Positions 8,448 through 15,691 of a stretch of DNA of 64,000 bases are shown here, in pieces. The number at the start of each line of letters is the position of its first letter. Position 1 is the first letter of the stretch. The stretch is from NCBI GenBank assembly GCA_011082265.1, contig CP049781.1, positions 1,426,001 through 1,490,000 on the forward strand. The letters run 5' to 3'. A model generated the notes under the pieces. The model did not search any database. It was not told where the DNA came from and saw nothing but the letters and a program-made list of their open reading frames with translations. Position numbers and translations under genes: made by a program. This DNA comes from Candidatus Lachnocurva vaginae. GTDB taxonomy: Bacteria; Bacillota; Clostridia; Lachnospirales; Lachnospiraceae.

Positions 8448-11027
8448 TCATATATTAACGTAAAAATTCCCGTCTTTTTCGTCAATTATTAATGTTTCGT
8501 TTTCCTTTACATCTCCTTTTAAGATAATCTTCGCAATCAAAGTTTCTATATTCTTTTCCAAAAATCTCTTTAGAGGTCTTGCTCCATTAATTACATCATA
8601 TGCTTCTTTTATAGCATAATCGATTGCCTTATCTGTAAGAGAAACCTTGAGCTGCTTATCCTTTAACCTATTATTTAAATCGTCAATTAATAAACCTATA
8701 ATATTTTTAATGTTATCCCTTGTAAGAGGTTTAAACATTATAATTTCATCAAGTCTATTTAAAAATTCGGGTCTAAATGACATTCTAAGTTTTTCCTTAA
8801 CAGCTCTTTTAGCTTCCTCAGAAATTTCTCCATTTTCATTTATTCCTTCAAGAAGATTTTCAGATCCCAAATTCGATGTAAGAATTATAATCGTATTCTT
8901 AAAATCAACTGTTCTTCCCTGCGAATCTGTGATTCGTCCATCATCTAAAACCTGAAGCAAAATATTAAATACATCAGGATGTGCTTTTTCAATTTCATCG
9001 AAAAGTACAACGGAATAAGGTTTTCTTCTTACGGCTTCCGTAAGCTGTCCGCCTTCATCATATCCTACATATCCCGGAGGTGCTCCTATAAGTCTTGACA
9101 CTGAATATTTTTCCATATATTCACTCATATCAATTCTTACAATATTTGATTCATTGTCAAAAAGGCTTTCCGCAAGCGATTTTGCAAGCTCTGTTTTTCC
9201 TACTCCTGTAGGTCCTAAGAAAAGAAACGATCCTATCGGCCTTCTTGGATCCTTAATACCAGATCTTGATCTTATAATAGCCTCCGTTATAAGATTAACA
9301 GCTTCATTTTGACCTATAACCCTTTTATGAAGTTCTTTATCAAGATTTAAAACTTTATTCTTTTCTGCTTCTGAAAGTTTTGTTACAGGAATTCCCGTCC
9401 ATCTTGATACGATTTCTTCAATTTCATTTTCAGTTACATTTTCATGTACTAAAGATAAATCCTTTCCTTCAAGTTTCTTTTCCTCTTCCTTTAATTCTTC
9501 CTGAAGCTTAGGAAGCTTTCCATACTGAAGTTCTGCAGCTTTATCTAAGTTATAGCTTTGCTTTGCTTTTGTTATATCTGCTTTTACTTTTTCAATTTCT
9601 TCCCTTAATTTTGATACTTTTGAGACTGCGTTCTTTTCGTTGTCCCACTTTGCCATCCTTTCATCAAGTTCATTTTTAGCTTCCGATAGTTCTTTTTGAA
9701 GACTAATAAGTCTTTCTTTAGACAATGAATCCGTTTCTTTTTTAAGTGCAGCTTCTTCAATCTGAAGTTGCATAACTTTTCTATTTAAGTCATCCAATTC
9801 TTCCGGCATAGAATTCATTTCAGTTCTTATTGAAGCACAAGCTTCATCAACCAAGTCGATTGCTTTATCCGGAAGAAATCTGTCCGAAATATATCTGTTT
9901 GAAAGCGTTGCAGCTGATACTAATGCAGAATCCGAAATTTTTACGCCGTGAAATACTTCATATCTATCCTTAAGTCCTCTTAAGATACTTATCGTATCTT
10001 CTACTGACGGTTCATCTATAAGTACCGGCTGAAATCTTCTTGCAAGTGCAGAATCTTTTTCTATATATTCTCTATATTCATTTAAAGTTGTAGCTCCTAT
10101 ACAATGAAGCTCACCTCTTGCGAGCATAGGCTTTAGCATATTTCCTGCGTCCATAGCTCCTTCAGTTTTGCCCGCTCCAACTATGGTGTGAAGCTCATCA
10201 ATGAATAAAATTATATTTCCATTTGATTTTTTAACCTCGTTAAGTACAGCTTTTAATCTCTCTTCAAATTCTCCTCTATATTTAGCTCCTGCAACAAGCG
10301 AACTCATATCAAGTGCAAAAATTTTCTTATTCTTTAGATTAGTAGGAACATCCCCTTTGACAATTCTTTCTGCAAGTCCTTCAACAGCAGCAGTTTTACC
10401 TACTCCCGGCTCTCCAATAAGTACAGGATTATTTTTTGTCTTTCTGGACAAAATTCTTGTAATATTTCTTATTTCCTGATCTCTTCCTATTACAGGATCA
10501 CTTTTATTATTTCTTGCACGCTCAACAAGATCATACCCATACTTTTCCAAAGTATTATAAGTATCTTCCGGATTATCTGAAACTACTTTTTGATTTCCTC
10601 TTATCTCAGATAAAACCTTTAAAAATCTGTCAGTAGTAATCCCAAACTCCTTAAATTTTTCTTTTATAAATTTGTCCGGCCTTTTTATCATGGAAATAAA
10701 TATATGTTCAACGGAAACATATTCATCTCCCATAGCTTTGGATTCATCCTCTGCGAATGTTAAAACTTGATTTAATTCTTGGCTTACGTATTGCTCTGCT
10801 CCACTTACCTTAGTAAGTCCTTTAATATGGTTTTCAATATCATCCTTAAAATATGTTATATCTATACCCATTTTTTGAAGTAAGCTCGGTATAAGTCCGT
10901 CGTCCTGATTAAGAAGTGCATATAATAAATGTGCTTCTGTAATTTCCTGATTTCCATATTCTTCTGCAACTTTTTGCATACTATTTACAGCTTCAACAGA
11001 CTTTTGTGTAAATTTCTGTATATCCAT
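8448..11027 (-). CDS. clpB: ATP-dependent disaggregase chaperone ClpB
   Basis: A Hsp100 hexamer that works with DnaK to pull apart protein aggregates. The 859 residues are full length. An N-terminal Clp repeat domain (about 1-145) comes first, then AAA+ domain 1 with GEPGVGKTA and its Walker B FIDELHTIVGAG. A long coiled-coil middle domain follows (about 405-525, Glu/Lys/Leu-rich), which distinguishes ClpB from ClpC. AAA+ domain 2 carries GPTGVGKTE and VVLFDEIEKAHPDV. AAGGAGGGAAAAT precedes the ATG. The CIRCE operator overlapping its promoter points to HrcA heat-shock control. Confidence 0.97.
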   Translation of the reverse strand: MDIQKFTQKSVEAVNSMQKVAEEYGNQEITEAHLLYALLNQDDGLIPSLLQKMGIDITYFKDDIENHIKGLTKVSGAEQYVSQELNQVLTFAEDESKAMGDEYVSVEHIFISMIKRPDKFIKEKFKEFGITTDRFLKVLSEIRGNQKVVSDNPEDTYNTLEKYGYDLVERARNNKSDPVIGRDQEIRNITRILSRKTKNNPVLIGEPGVGKTAAVEGLAERIVKGDVPTNLKNKKIFALDMSSLVAGAKYRGEFEERLKAVLNEVKKSNGNIILFIDELHTIVGAGKTEGAMDAGNMLKPMLARGELHCIGATTLNEYREYIEKDSALARRFQPVLIDEPSVEDTISILRGLKDRYEVFHGVKISDSALVSAATLSNRYISDRFLPDKAIDLVDEACASIRTEMNSMPEELDDLNRKVMQLQIEEAALKKETDSLSKERLISLQKELSEAKNELDERMAKWDNEKNAVSKVSKLREEIEKVKADITKAKQSYNLDKAAELQYGKLPKLQEELKEEEKKLEGKDLSLVHENVTENEIEEIVSRWTGIPVTKLSEAEKNKVLNLDKELHKRVIGQNEAVNLITEAIIRSRSGIKDPRRPIGSFLFLGPTGVGKTELAKSLAESLFDNESNIVRIDMSEYMEKYSVSRLIGAPPGYVGYDEGGQLTEAVRRKPYSVVLFDEIEKAHPDVFNILLQVLDDGRITDSQGRTVDFKNTIIILTSNLGSENLLEGINENGEISEEAKRAVKEKLRMSFRPEFLNRLDEIIMFKPLTRDNIKNIIGLLIDDLNNRLKDKQLKVSLTDKAIDYAIKEAYDVINGARPLKRFLEKNIETLIAKIILKGDVKENETLIIDEKDGNFYVNI

Positions 11028-11119
11028 ATTTTCCCTCCTTTTCAGTTTGTTGTCACGATTTTCTAAGATTTAAGCTTATAACAAGTAAAGCTATACTCTA
11101 ACGTCACTATTTGCATAAA

Positions 11120-11164
11120 AAATCGTGATATAAATTCATTTCACAATGATTTATATCACGATTT
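11120..11164 (-). other. Strong hairpin at the start of the clpB leader
   Basis: AAATCGTGATATAAAT (11120-11135) is exactly complementary to 11149-11164, with four more pairs inside (CATT/AATG) and a 4-base TCAC loop. The -10 box of the clpB promoter lies inside the right arm, so any transcript begins within the hairpin. The DNA palindrome may therefore be a second operator rather than an RNA structure. Confidence 0.55.
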
Positions 11165-11178
11165 ATTAGCACTGTCAA
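11150..11178 (-). promoter_or_regulatory. clpB promoter (sigma-A type)
   Basis: On the minus strand TTGACA (11173-11178) and TATAAA (11150-11155) are separated by exactly 17 bp. The -35 sits inside CIRCE. The predicted start near 11143 gives a leader of roughly 115 nt before the clpB ATG. Confidence 0.75.
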
Positions 11179-11192
11179 TAGGCGAGTGCTAA
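11166..11192. promoter_or_regulatory. CIRCE operator (HrcA binding site)
   Basis: TTAGCACTG, nine bases, then GAGTGCTAA. The HrcA consensus is TTAGCACTC-N9-GAGTGCTAA, so there is one mismatch, the last base of the + strand left arm. It overlaps the -35 hexamer of the clpB promoter, so HrcA binding would block RNA polymerase. No hrcA gene is in the window. Confidence 0.93.
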
Positions 11193-11214
11193 TTTATTAT
11201 TATTATTTTACTTT

Positions 11215-12000
11215 TTACCCTTTAAAATCTATATGCTGTCCTACATTTTTTTCTTCCTTAGTAATAACATTATCTGCTTTCCACTCCTGAACCTTGTCAT
11301 TCATCTTTTTAATAAGCTCGTTAAATGAAAGCGAGCAAATAAGCACATCATCAGTATTCAAATTAGCATTACTCAAATTAGCATTACTCGAATTAGCATT
11401 ATTCGAATTAGCATTATTCGCTTTCTTTCGATTTACTTCGTCTATTTTAGCTGAGTTTTTAACTTTCGATGTATTTTTTAAAGGTTTCTTATTAACAATA
11501 TCTTTAGTTTTTACAATGTTATTTGACTTATTCATTACGGCAAATATATTCATCTCACCATTGCCTGAAATCTTTATGCCAAAGCCTTTTACAAAATCTT
11601 TTAAATCCCCTTTATTAACTTCTTTCTTTATTTTATCCAGTTCAACTCTTGCGTAATCTATAAGGCCTTCCTGTTTTTTCTGATAGTCTTTATCCTTTGC
11701 CATTTTTTCAATAGTCTTTTCGTCTACTAAAACGACATCTTTATTTCCTGTAGCGTAATTAACAGAAGAATTCATAACTTTATCCTTCATATCATCACTT
11801 ACAAGAATAAAATCCATATCCTTATACTTTCCCTTAAGCTTGTTATAGTATTCACTTGCTTCTTTGGATAACTTTGGAGTGCCAATTTTGTCCACGGCTT
11901 TAGATTCTTCTTTAGATTTGACTCCCTTGTAATCTTTTACGTCCTTAGTATTTAATAAATTACTTGGAGCTTTGACAGCATCATAATTTAATGCATTCAT
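11215..12000 (-). CDS. DUF6033-like protein
   Basis: A 261-residue protein of unknown function without signal peptide or membrane helix. The N-terminal half, with LSKEASEYYNKLKGKYKDMDFILVSDD and a VDEKTIEKMAKD block, resembles the DUF6033 family of Lachnospiraceae; this is recalled similarity and not a search. A repeat tract of Asn-Ala-Asn-Ser/Leu units follows around residues 193-213, encoded by four copies of a 15-bp repeat, then a C-terminal stretch ending EEKNVGQHIDFKG. AGGAGGAAAATT precedes the ATG. A sigma-28-like sequence upstream hints at a motility link, which is only inference. Confidence 0.7.
   Translation of the reverse strand: MNALNYDAVKAPSNLLNTKDVKDYKGVKSKEESKAVDKIGTPKLSKEASEYYNKLKGKYKDMDFILVSDDMKDKVMNSSVNYATGNKDVVLVDEKTIEKMAKDKDYQKKQEGLIDYARVELDKIKKEVNKGDLKDFVKGFGIKISGNGEMNIFAVMNKSNNIVKTKDIVNKKPLKNTSKVKNSAKIDEVNRKKANNANSNNANSSNANLSNANLNTDDVLICSLSFNELIKKMNDKVQEWKADNVITKEEKNVGQHIDFKG
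11360..11419. repeat. Four in-frame 15-bp repeats inside the DUF6033-like gene
   Basis: Consecutive 15-bp units at 11360, 11375, 11390 and 11405 read A/G-AATTAGCATTA-C/T-TC. Being a multiple of three they encode the Asn-Ala-Asn-X-X linker repeats. Copy number could vary between strains without breaking the frame. Confidence 0.85.
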
Positions 12001-12009
12001 AATTTTCCT

Positions 12010-12067
12010 CCTTGAAAAATAAACTGCTTCCTTGAAAATAAATAGTTTCCTTTAATATAAATTGCTT
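12010..12067. repeat. Three imperfect 19-20-bp repeats in the leader of the DUF6033-like gene
   Basis: Units at 12010-12029, 12030-12048 and 12049-12067 share CCTTGAAAAATAAA-N-TGCTT with drift in the last copy. On the minus strand each begins with AAGC/AAAC and ends with a purine-rich AAGG. The one nearest the gene merges with the real ribosome-binding site. Confidence 0.55.
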
Positions 12068-12118
12068 ACTAAAATATCTGACTATATATGTAGATATAAT
12101 CTGTCTCATATATTGAGT

Positions 12119-12145
12119 ATTTCGTCTAAATTAGAAAAAACTTTA
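12119..12145 (-). promoter_or_regulatory. Possible sigma-28 (SigD/FliA) promoter of the DUF6033-like gene
   Basis: On the minus strand TAAAGTTT (12138-12145) is separated by 11 bp from GACGAAAT (12119-12126). The flagellar sigma consensus is TAAAGTTT-N11-GCCGATAA. The -35 is perfect but the -10 matches only 5 of 8, so this is tentative. Confidence 0.35.
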
Positions 12146-12270
12146 CTGCTTTTTTAAATTTTTGTATTTTTTTTTATATTTTTTTATATTTTTTAAGGAT
12201 TTTCCTTCTGTTTATGTTAGAATAATTACATAGATGTTTTGGTTTTTTGTATAAATGCTTAGGAGACAAA

Positions 12271-12429
12271 ATGATTGAAGATAAATTTCAAAAATCCTTA
12301 AATGAATTGATTGCTACAGCTTTAAAAATGCAATATAGTGATCCCCTCAACGCAAAGACCTGGGAAAATATTCGAATTGAACTTACCCAGGCGTCTAATA
12401 GAGTTGATGATATTTCAAAGAAGAAATAA
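12271..12429 (+). CDS. Small conserved-looking hypothetical protein (52 aa)
   Basis: A 52-residue acidic-to-basic soluble peptide starting MIEDKFQKSLNEL and ending DDISKKK. The ATG at 12271 has AGGAGACAAA directly before it, whereas an ATG 24 bases upstream has no site. There is no signal peptide or membrane segment; the sequence looks helical. It is the only + strand gene of this region and has its own terminator 15 bp downstream, so it is a monocistronic unit divergent from the DUF6033-like gene. I do not recognise the family. Confidence 0.7.
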   Translation: MIEDKFQKSLNELIATALKMQYSDPLNAKTWENIRIELTQASNRVDDISKKK

Positions 12430-12443
12430 ACTAGTATGAGTCG

Positions 12444-12491
12444 AAATCCGGTCCTGCAACATATTATAAATGTTCATCTCCGGATTTTTTT
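12444..12491 (+). terminator. Terminator of the 52-aa gene
   Basis: AAATCCGG (12444-12451) pairs with CCGGATTT (12480-12487), followed by further T residues. The loop contains a nested AACAT/ATGTT pair. Placement 14 bp after the stop codon supports it. Confidence 0.8.
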
Positions 12492-12548
12492 AATATCTAT
12501 TATGTTATATTTATACATTCTTATATCATCTCTCTAATTATAGACTAT

Positions 12549-12606
12549 CCTCTAATATTCTCTAATATCTTATAATATCTCCTAATATCTTATAATATCT
12601 TTATAA
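12549..12606. repeat. AT-rich tandem repeats (about 20 bp) downstream of the TPR protein gene
   Basis: TCTCTAATATCTTATAATA and TCTCCTAATATCTTATAATA follow each other, flanked by partial copies. The repeat lies in the 200-bp gap between the convergent 52-aa and TPR genes. Confidence 0.6.
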
Positions 12607-12634
12607 TCATATTATAAATATCATTACCGATAGC

Positions 12635-14014
12635 TTACTGTGCTGATAATTTATTCAATTTACCTTGTGCTTTTTTCACAATTTTACTATCTTTATCATC
12701 TTTAAACACTTCTATTATTCTACTATAGTATTTCTTTGCATTTTCGATATCAGAATTTTTTTCGTATGACTCTGCAAGTTCAAATAGTGCTTTTCCGTCT
12801 TCATAAGTTTCCTGTAACTTTGTTACCGTTAGATAAGCATTAATCGCACTATCATAGTCTTTTTTCCTGTAAAATCCTCTTGCATCTGACATATTTTTCT
12901 TCAAAGCTTCATTATTTATAACTGCAGACAAAGAATCATAAAGTACTTTTCCATTGTCAGATAAAAGTTCTCTATTTATTTCTGAAAAAGTTCCCGGTGC
13001 ATCTGCTACTCCACCTTTATCAACCATATCCTTCACAGACAAAAGTTTTTCATAAGACGTTACCGTATCACTTTTTGTATTATATTTTCCTAATTCCTGT
13101 TTTAAAGATTTAACTTTATTTTTAAGTTCTGTTACGCTGGATTCTGAATTTGTAGCCGCTTCTGATAAATCAACCATTGAAGCTGCCACTTTATGTTTTT
13201 CATTTTGTTTTATAGTCGGAATGATCAGAAAATATGTAAAAAGTATTCCGATAAAAATTCCTGTAAGAATATTAAAAAAGGCTACTCTTGATCCATAAGT
13301 AAAATCGTGAAACGTAGCTTTTGACATAATAACATTATCATTTCCGTCACTAAAATTAATAAGCTCAGCTTTTCTTTTCTTTCTCTTTTTCTTATCTTTA
13401 AGATAGTTGTCAACCTCTCTCTTATACTTAAGAATATCTGTGTAACTCACATCTACTTGCTGTGCAATCTTGATATATTTTAATGCTCCACTGAAATTTT
13501 TTTCAACAATGTATATAAGGACAAGAAGAGAAATTGCATCCATGTTTTTAGGATTTCCTGATACAACTCTTCTAAGTTGAACTTTTGCAAGATCGGTATC
13601 CCCTTTTTTACAAAAATTAAGTGCTCTATTAAACCTTTCAGCATCTTTGTCATACTTTTCTATTTCTGTAGACTTTTTTATCGATTTTAAATAATAGTCA
13701 GCTCTGTTATCTGAAGGCTCAAAATTTTTACTTATTACCCATTCCTGAATTGCTTCCGACAGATTTCCTCTTTCATAAAATATAAGTCCTAAAAGATTTC
13801 TTGCATCAATATTCTTTTTATTATATTTAAGGCTGCTTTTTAAAAGAAGAACTGCTCCTGAAAGATCCTTTACATAAGCCTTTTCAAGTGCTTTATTATA
13901 AAGTTCATCTGATTTTTCGCAAATTTCTATATATTTTCTTTGATCACGATGACAAATTTTGCAAAAAATTGCTCCGGTATCCAATTCACTACCACAGTAA
14001 TAACAAGCACTCAT
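12635..14014 (-). CDS. Membrane protein with N-terminal zinc ribbon and TPR repeats on both sides of the membrane
   Basis: A 459-residue protein of unknown role. Four cysteines (C4, C7, C18, C21) make a zinc-ribbon motif. TPR-like helices fill about residues 35-200 (GLIFYERGNLSEAIQEW is typical). A Lys/Arg-rich stretch precedes one membrane helix at about 245-268, then a short coiled coil (about 292-315) and a second TPR set near the C-terminus. Positive residues before the helix put the zinc ribbon inside and the C-terminal TPRs outside. I chose the ATG at 14012-14014 because AGGAGAAATATAAG precedes it; a longer reading would run into the upstream 55-aa gene. It is the last gene of the FapA-like operon. 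Confidence 0.8.
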   Translation of the reverse strand: MSACYYCGSELDTGAIFCKICHRDQRKYIEICEKSDELYNKALEKAYVKDLSGAVLLLKSSLKYNKKNIDARNLLGLIFYERGNLSEAIQEWVISKNFEPSDNRADYYLKSIKKSTEIEKYDKDAERFNRALNFCKKGDTDLAKVQLRRVVSGNPKNMDAISLLVLIYIVEKNFSGALKYIKIAQQVDVSYTDILKYKREVDNYLKDKKKRKKRKAELINFSDGNDNVIMSKATFHDFTYGSRVAFFNILTGIFIGILFTYFLIIPTIKQNEKHKVAASMVDLSEAATNSESSVTELKNKVKSLKQELGKYNTKSDTVTSYEKLLSVKDMVDKGGVADAPGTFSEINRELLSDNGKVLYDSLSAVINNEALKKNMSDARGFYRKKDYDSAINAYLTVTKLQETYEDGKALFELAESYEKNSDIENAKKYYSRIIEVFKDDKDSKIVKKAQGKLNKLSAQ

Positions 14015-14015
14015 C

Positions 14016-14183
14016 TTATATTTCTCCTGTAAATTTTTTTCTGTCTTCTTGCGTACTGTCGGAATCAATTTTTTTTATAATATCCACCATATCAGACAAA
14101 TCTTTTTCTTTTATATTATCCTCAACTTCAGATATTAATGCCTTTTCTTTATAATGCTTTAATTCTTTTTCAAAATCTATCAT
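14016..14183 (-). CDS. 55-aa hypothetical protein coupled to the FapA-like gene
   Basis: A 55-residue charged helical peptide, MIDFEKELKHYKEKAL to DRKKFTGEI. Its ATG overlaps the stop of the upstream gene in an ATGA arrangement, and its own stop ends one base before the ATG of the zinc-ribbon/TPR gene, with that gene's AGGAG site inside its last codons. GAGGAAATTGGTAA lies just upstream of its ATG. This tight packing is the main evidence that it is real. No family is recognised. Confidence 0.75.
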   Translation of the reverse strand: MIDFEKELKHYKEKALISEVEDNIKEKDLSDMVDIIKKIDSDSTQEDRKKFTGEI

Positions 14184-15613
14184 TTACCAATTTCCTCATT
14201 TGAAAGCTTATCAACTATAACCTTACCCTTTAAGAAACGGAACTCAACTTGCTCCATTGTATCTTTTATAATAAGCTTTGCTCCATTTACGCAAATAGTT
14301 GAACCTGAATAAACCTTCTTTTCGGCAAAAACCTTAGCTCTTCTGCCTCTTTCCAAAAGATTTCTCATATCGGACAATTTTACTGTTTCATCCATAAGAA
14401 CTGCTTCTTCATGAAACTTAGCTCGAAGAAGCTGTACTTTTCTGGGGTCCTGCTTAGCTTTAGGATCATTCTTATGTTTTAATATCTTATCTAACTTATT
14501 AAGTCCGTCTATAACAGAATTAAGATGCGTTTCCAAAGCTTCAACCTTCTTCTCTTGAATAAGTAACGTCTGTCTTCTATCTGCAGAAACGCCTACATTG
14601 ACTTCCGTTATAACTCCAAATTCGTTTCCAACATTTCCAACTCTCATTCCTTCAACAGCAGAAATTCTACCTCCTACTATGCTCTTTCTTTTTCCTGCAA
14701 GATTAATAAGCCCATCACATTTTACTTCACTCTTGAAAATAACATCAGCAGTTATATCCCCTCCTGCAGTAATCTCGGAATACTCTATATATTCAGCTGT
14801 AATATTTCCTTTTGCATTTATAACAGTTCTTTCGCTTCCCTTAACACCTTTTAATAAAACTATATCGCCAAAAGCTGTTATTGTACAATTTTCTACTAGT
14901 CCATCTATAGTGATATTGCCCTTTGCTTGAACCTTTACTCCATTTGTAACTCCTGCATGGATAATTACATCTCCTGCAAATTCAATATCTCCTATTTCAA
15001 TACCAACTGTTTCGTTAACTTCATATACCGGAGAAATTGTGATTTTATTTTCTCCATTAGGTTTTTCTATCTTACCTGCAATATCCGCTATATATGTATT
15101 TCCATCTTCAGATCTAGTAAAGCCTTTACCGGAAATTGGAGGTAAATCTCTAACTTTTTTAGCGATTAAAGTCTTTCCAAGGACATTCATGCCATCTTCG
15201 CCTTGAATTGCAGGTCTATATACAGCAATTTTATCTCCTTTGGCAACCGTCTCTATTACTTTTACGCTCATATAATCGACACTACCGTCAGGAAGTTCTT
15301 TTGGCTGCTTTGAAAAATTACTGTTAAAGAAGAATTCATATTCTCCTGTAACACCTTCTTTTACTTTCTTTCCTTCAGCAACCTCATATTCACGTCCGAA
15401 AACGGGATCATCGCATATCTTAGAAATAGTATCCTGTGAAATTCCATAAACAACATTTTTTGCACTGAGTGCATCCAAAATATCGGAAGCTTCCGGCTTT
15501 TCATCGTCCATAAACATAGGAGTTTTATTCAAAGTCAGATACGCTTTCATCTTGTCATCTGATAAAGTTACCGTTATAATTATGTTTTTATCCAGATTAT
15601 TTACTTCACTCAT
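14180..15613 (-). CDS. FapA family protein (DUF342 polymer-like beta-helix protein)
   Basis: A 477-residue soluble protein of the FapA/DUF342 family. The N-terminal ~170 residues correspond to the FapA N-domain (VIETVAKGDKIAVYRPAIQGEDGMNVLGK). The middle (about 200-330) is a run of short hydrophobic-Gly strands such as GDIEFAGDVIIHAGVTNGV, typical of a right-handed parallel beta-helix. A helical stretch of about 70 residues is followed by a final strand region. The family is often named flagellar assembly protein A, but its biochemical role is not established. TGGGGGAATATCTTAT precedes the ATG. It heads an operon with the 55-aa and TPR proteins. Confidence 0.85.
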   Translation of the reverse strand: MSEVNNLDKNIIITVTLSDDKMKAYLTLNKTPMFMDDEKPEASDILDALSAKNVVYGISQDTISKICDDPVFGREYEVAEGKKVKEGVTGEYEFFFNSNFSKQPKELPDGSVDYMSVKVIETVAKGDKIAVYRPAIQGEDGMNVLGKTLIAKKVRDLPPISGKGFTRSEDGNTYIADIAGKIEKPNGENKITISPVYEVNETVGIEIGDIEFAGDVIIHAGVTNGVKVQAKGNITIDGLVENCTITAFGDIVLLKGVKGSERTVINAKGNITAEYIEYSEITAGGDITADVIFKSEVKCDGLINLAGKRKSIVGGRISAVEGMRVGNVGNEFGVITEVNVGVSADRRQTLLIQEKKVEALETHLNSVIDGLNKLDKILKHKNDPKAKQDPRKVQLLRAKFHEEAVLMDETVKLSDMRNLLERGRRAKVFAEKKVYSGSTICVNGAKLIIKDTMEQVEFRFLKGKVIVDKLSNEEIGK

Positions 15614-15657
15614 ATAAGATATTCCCCCATATAATATCTTGTACTATTCTATTTAAT

Positions 15658-15687
15658 ATTTTTGCTATAATATTTTTGCTATAATAT
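15658..15687. repeat. Two exact 15-bp AT-rich copies upstream of the FapA-like gene
   Basis: ATTTTTGCTATAATA occurs at 15658-15672 and at 15673-15687 in the gap between valS and the FapA-like gene. On the minus strand each copy contains TATTATAGC, so they could also be overlapping -10-like elements. Confidence 0.55.
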
Positions 15688-15691
15688 TCCT

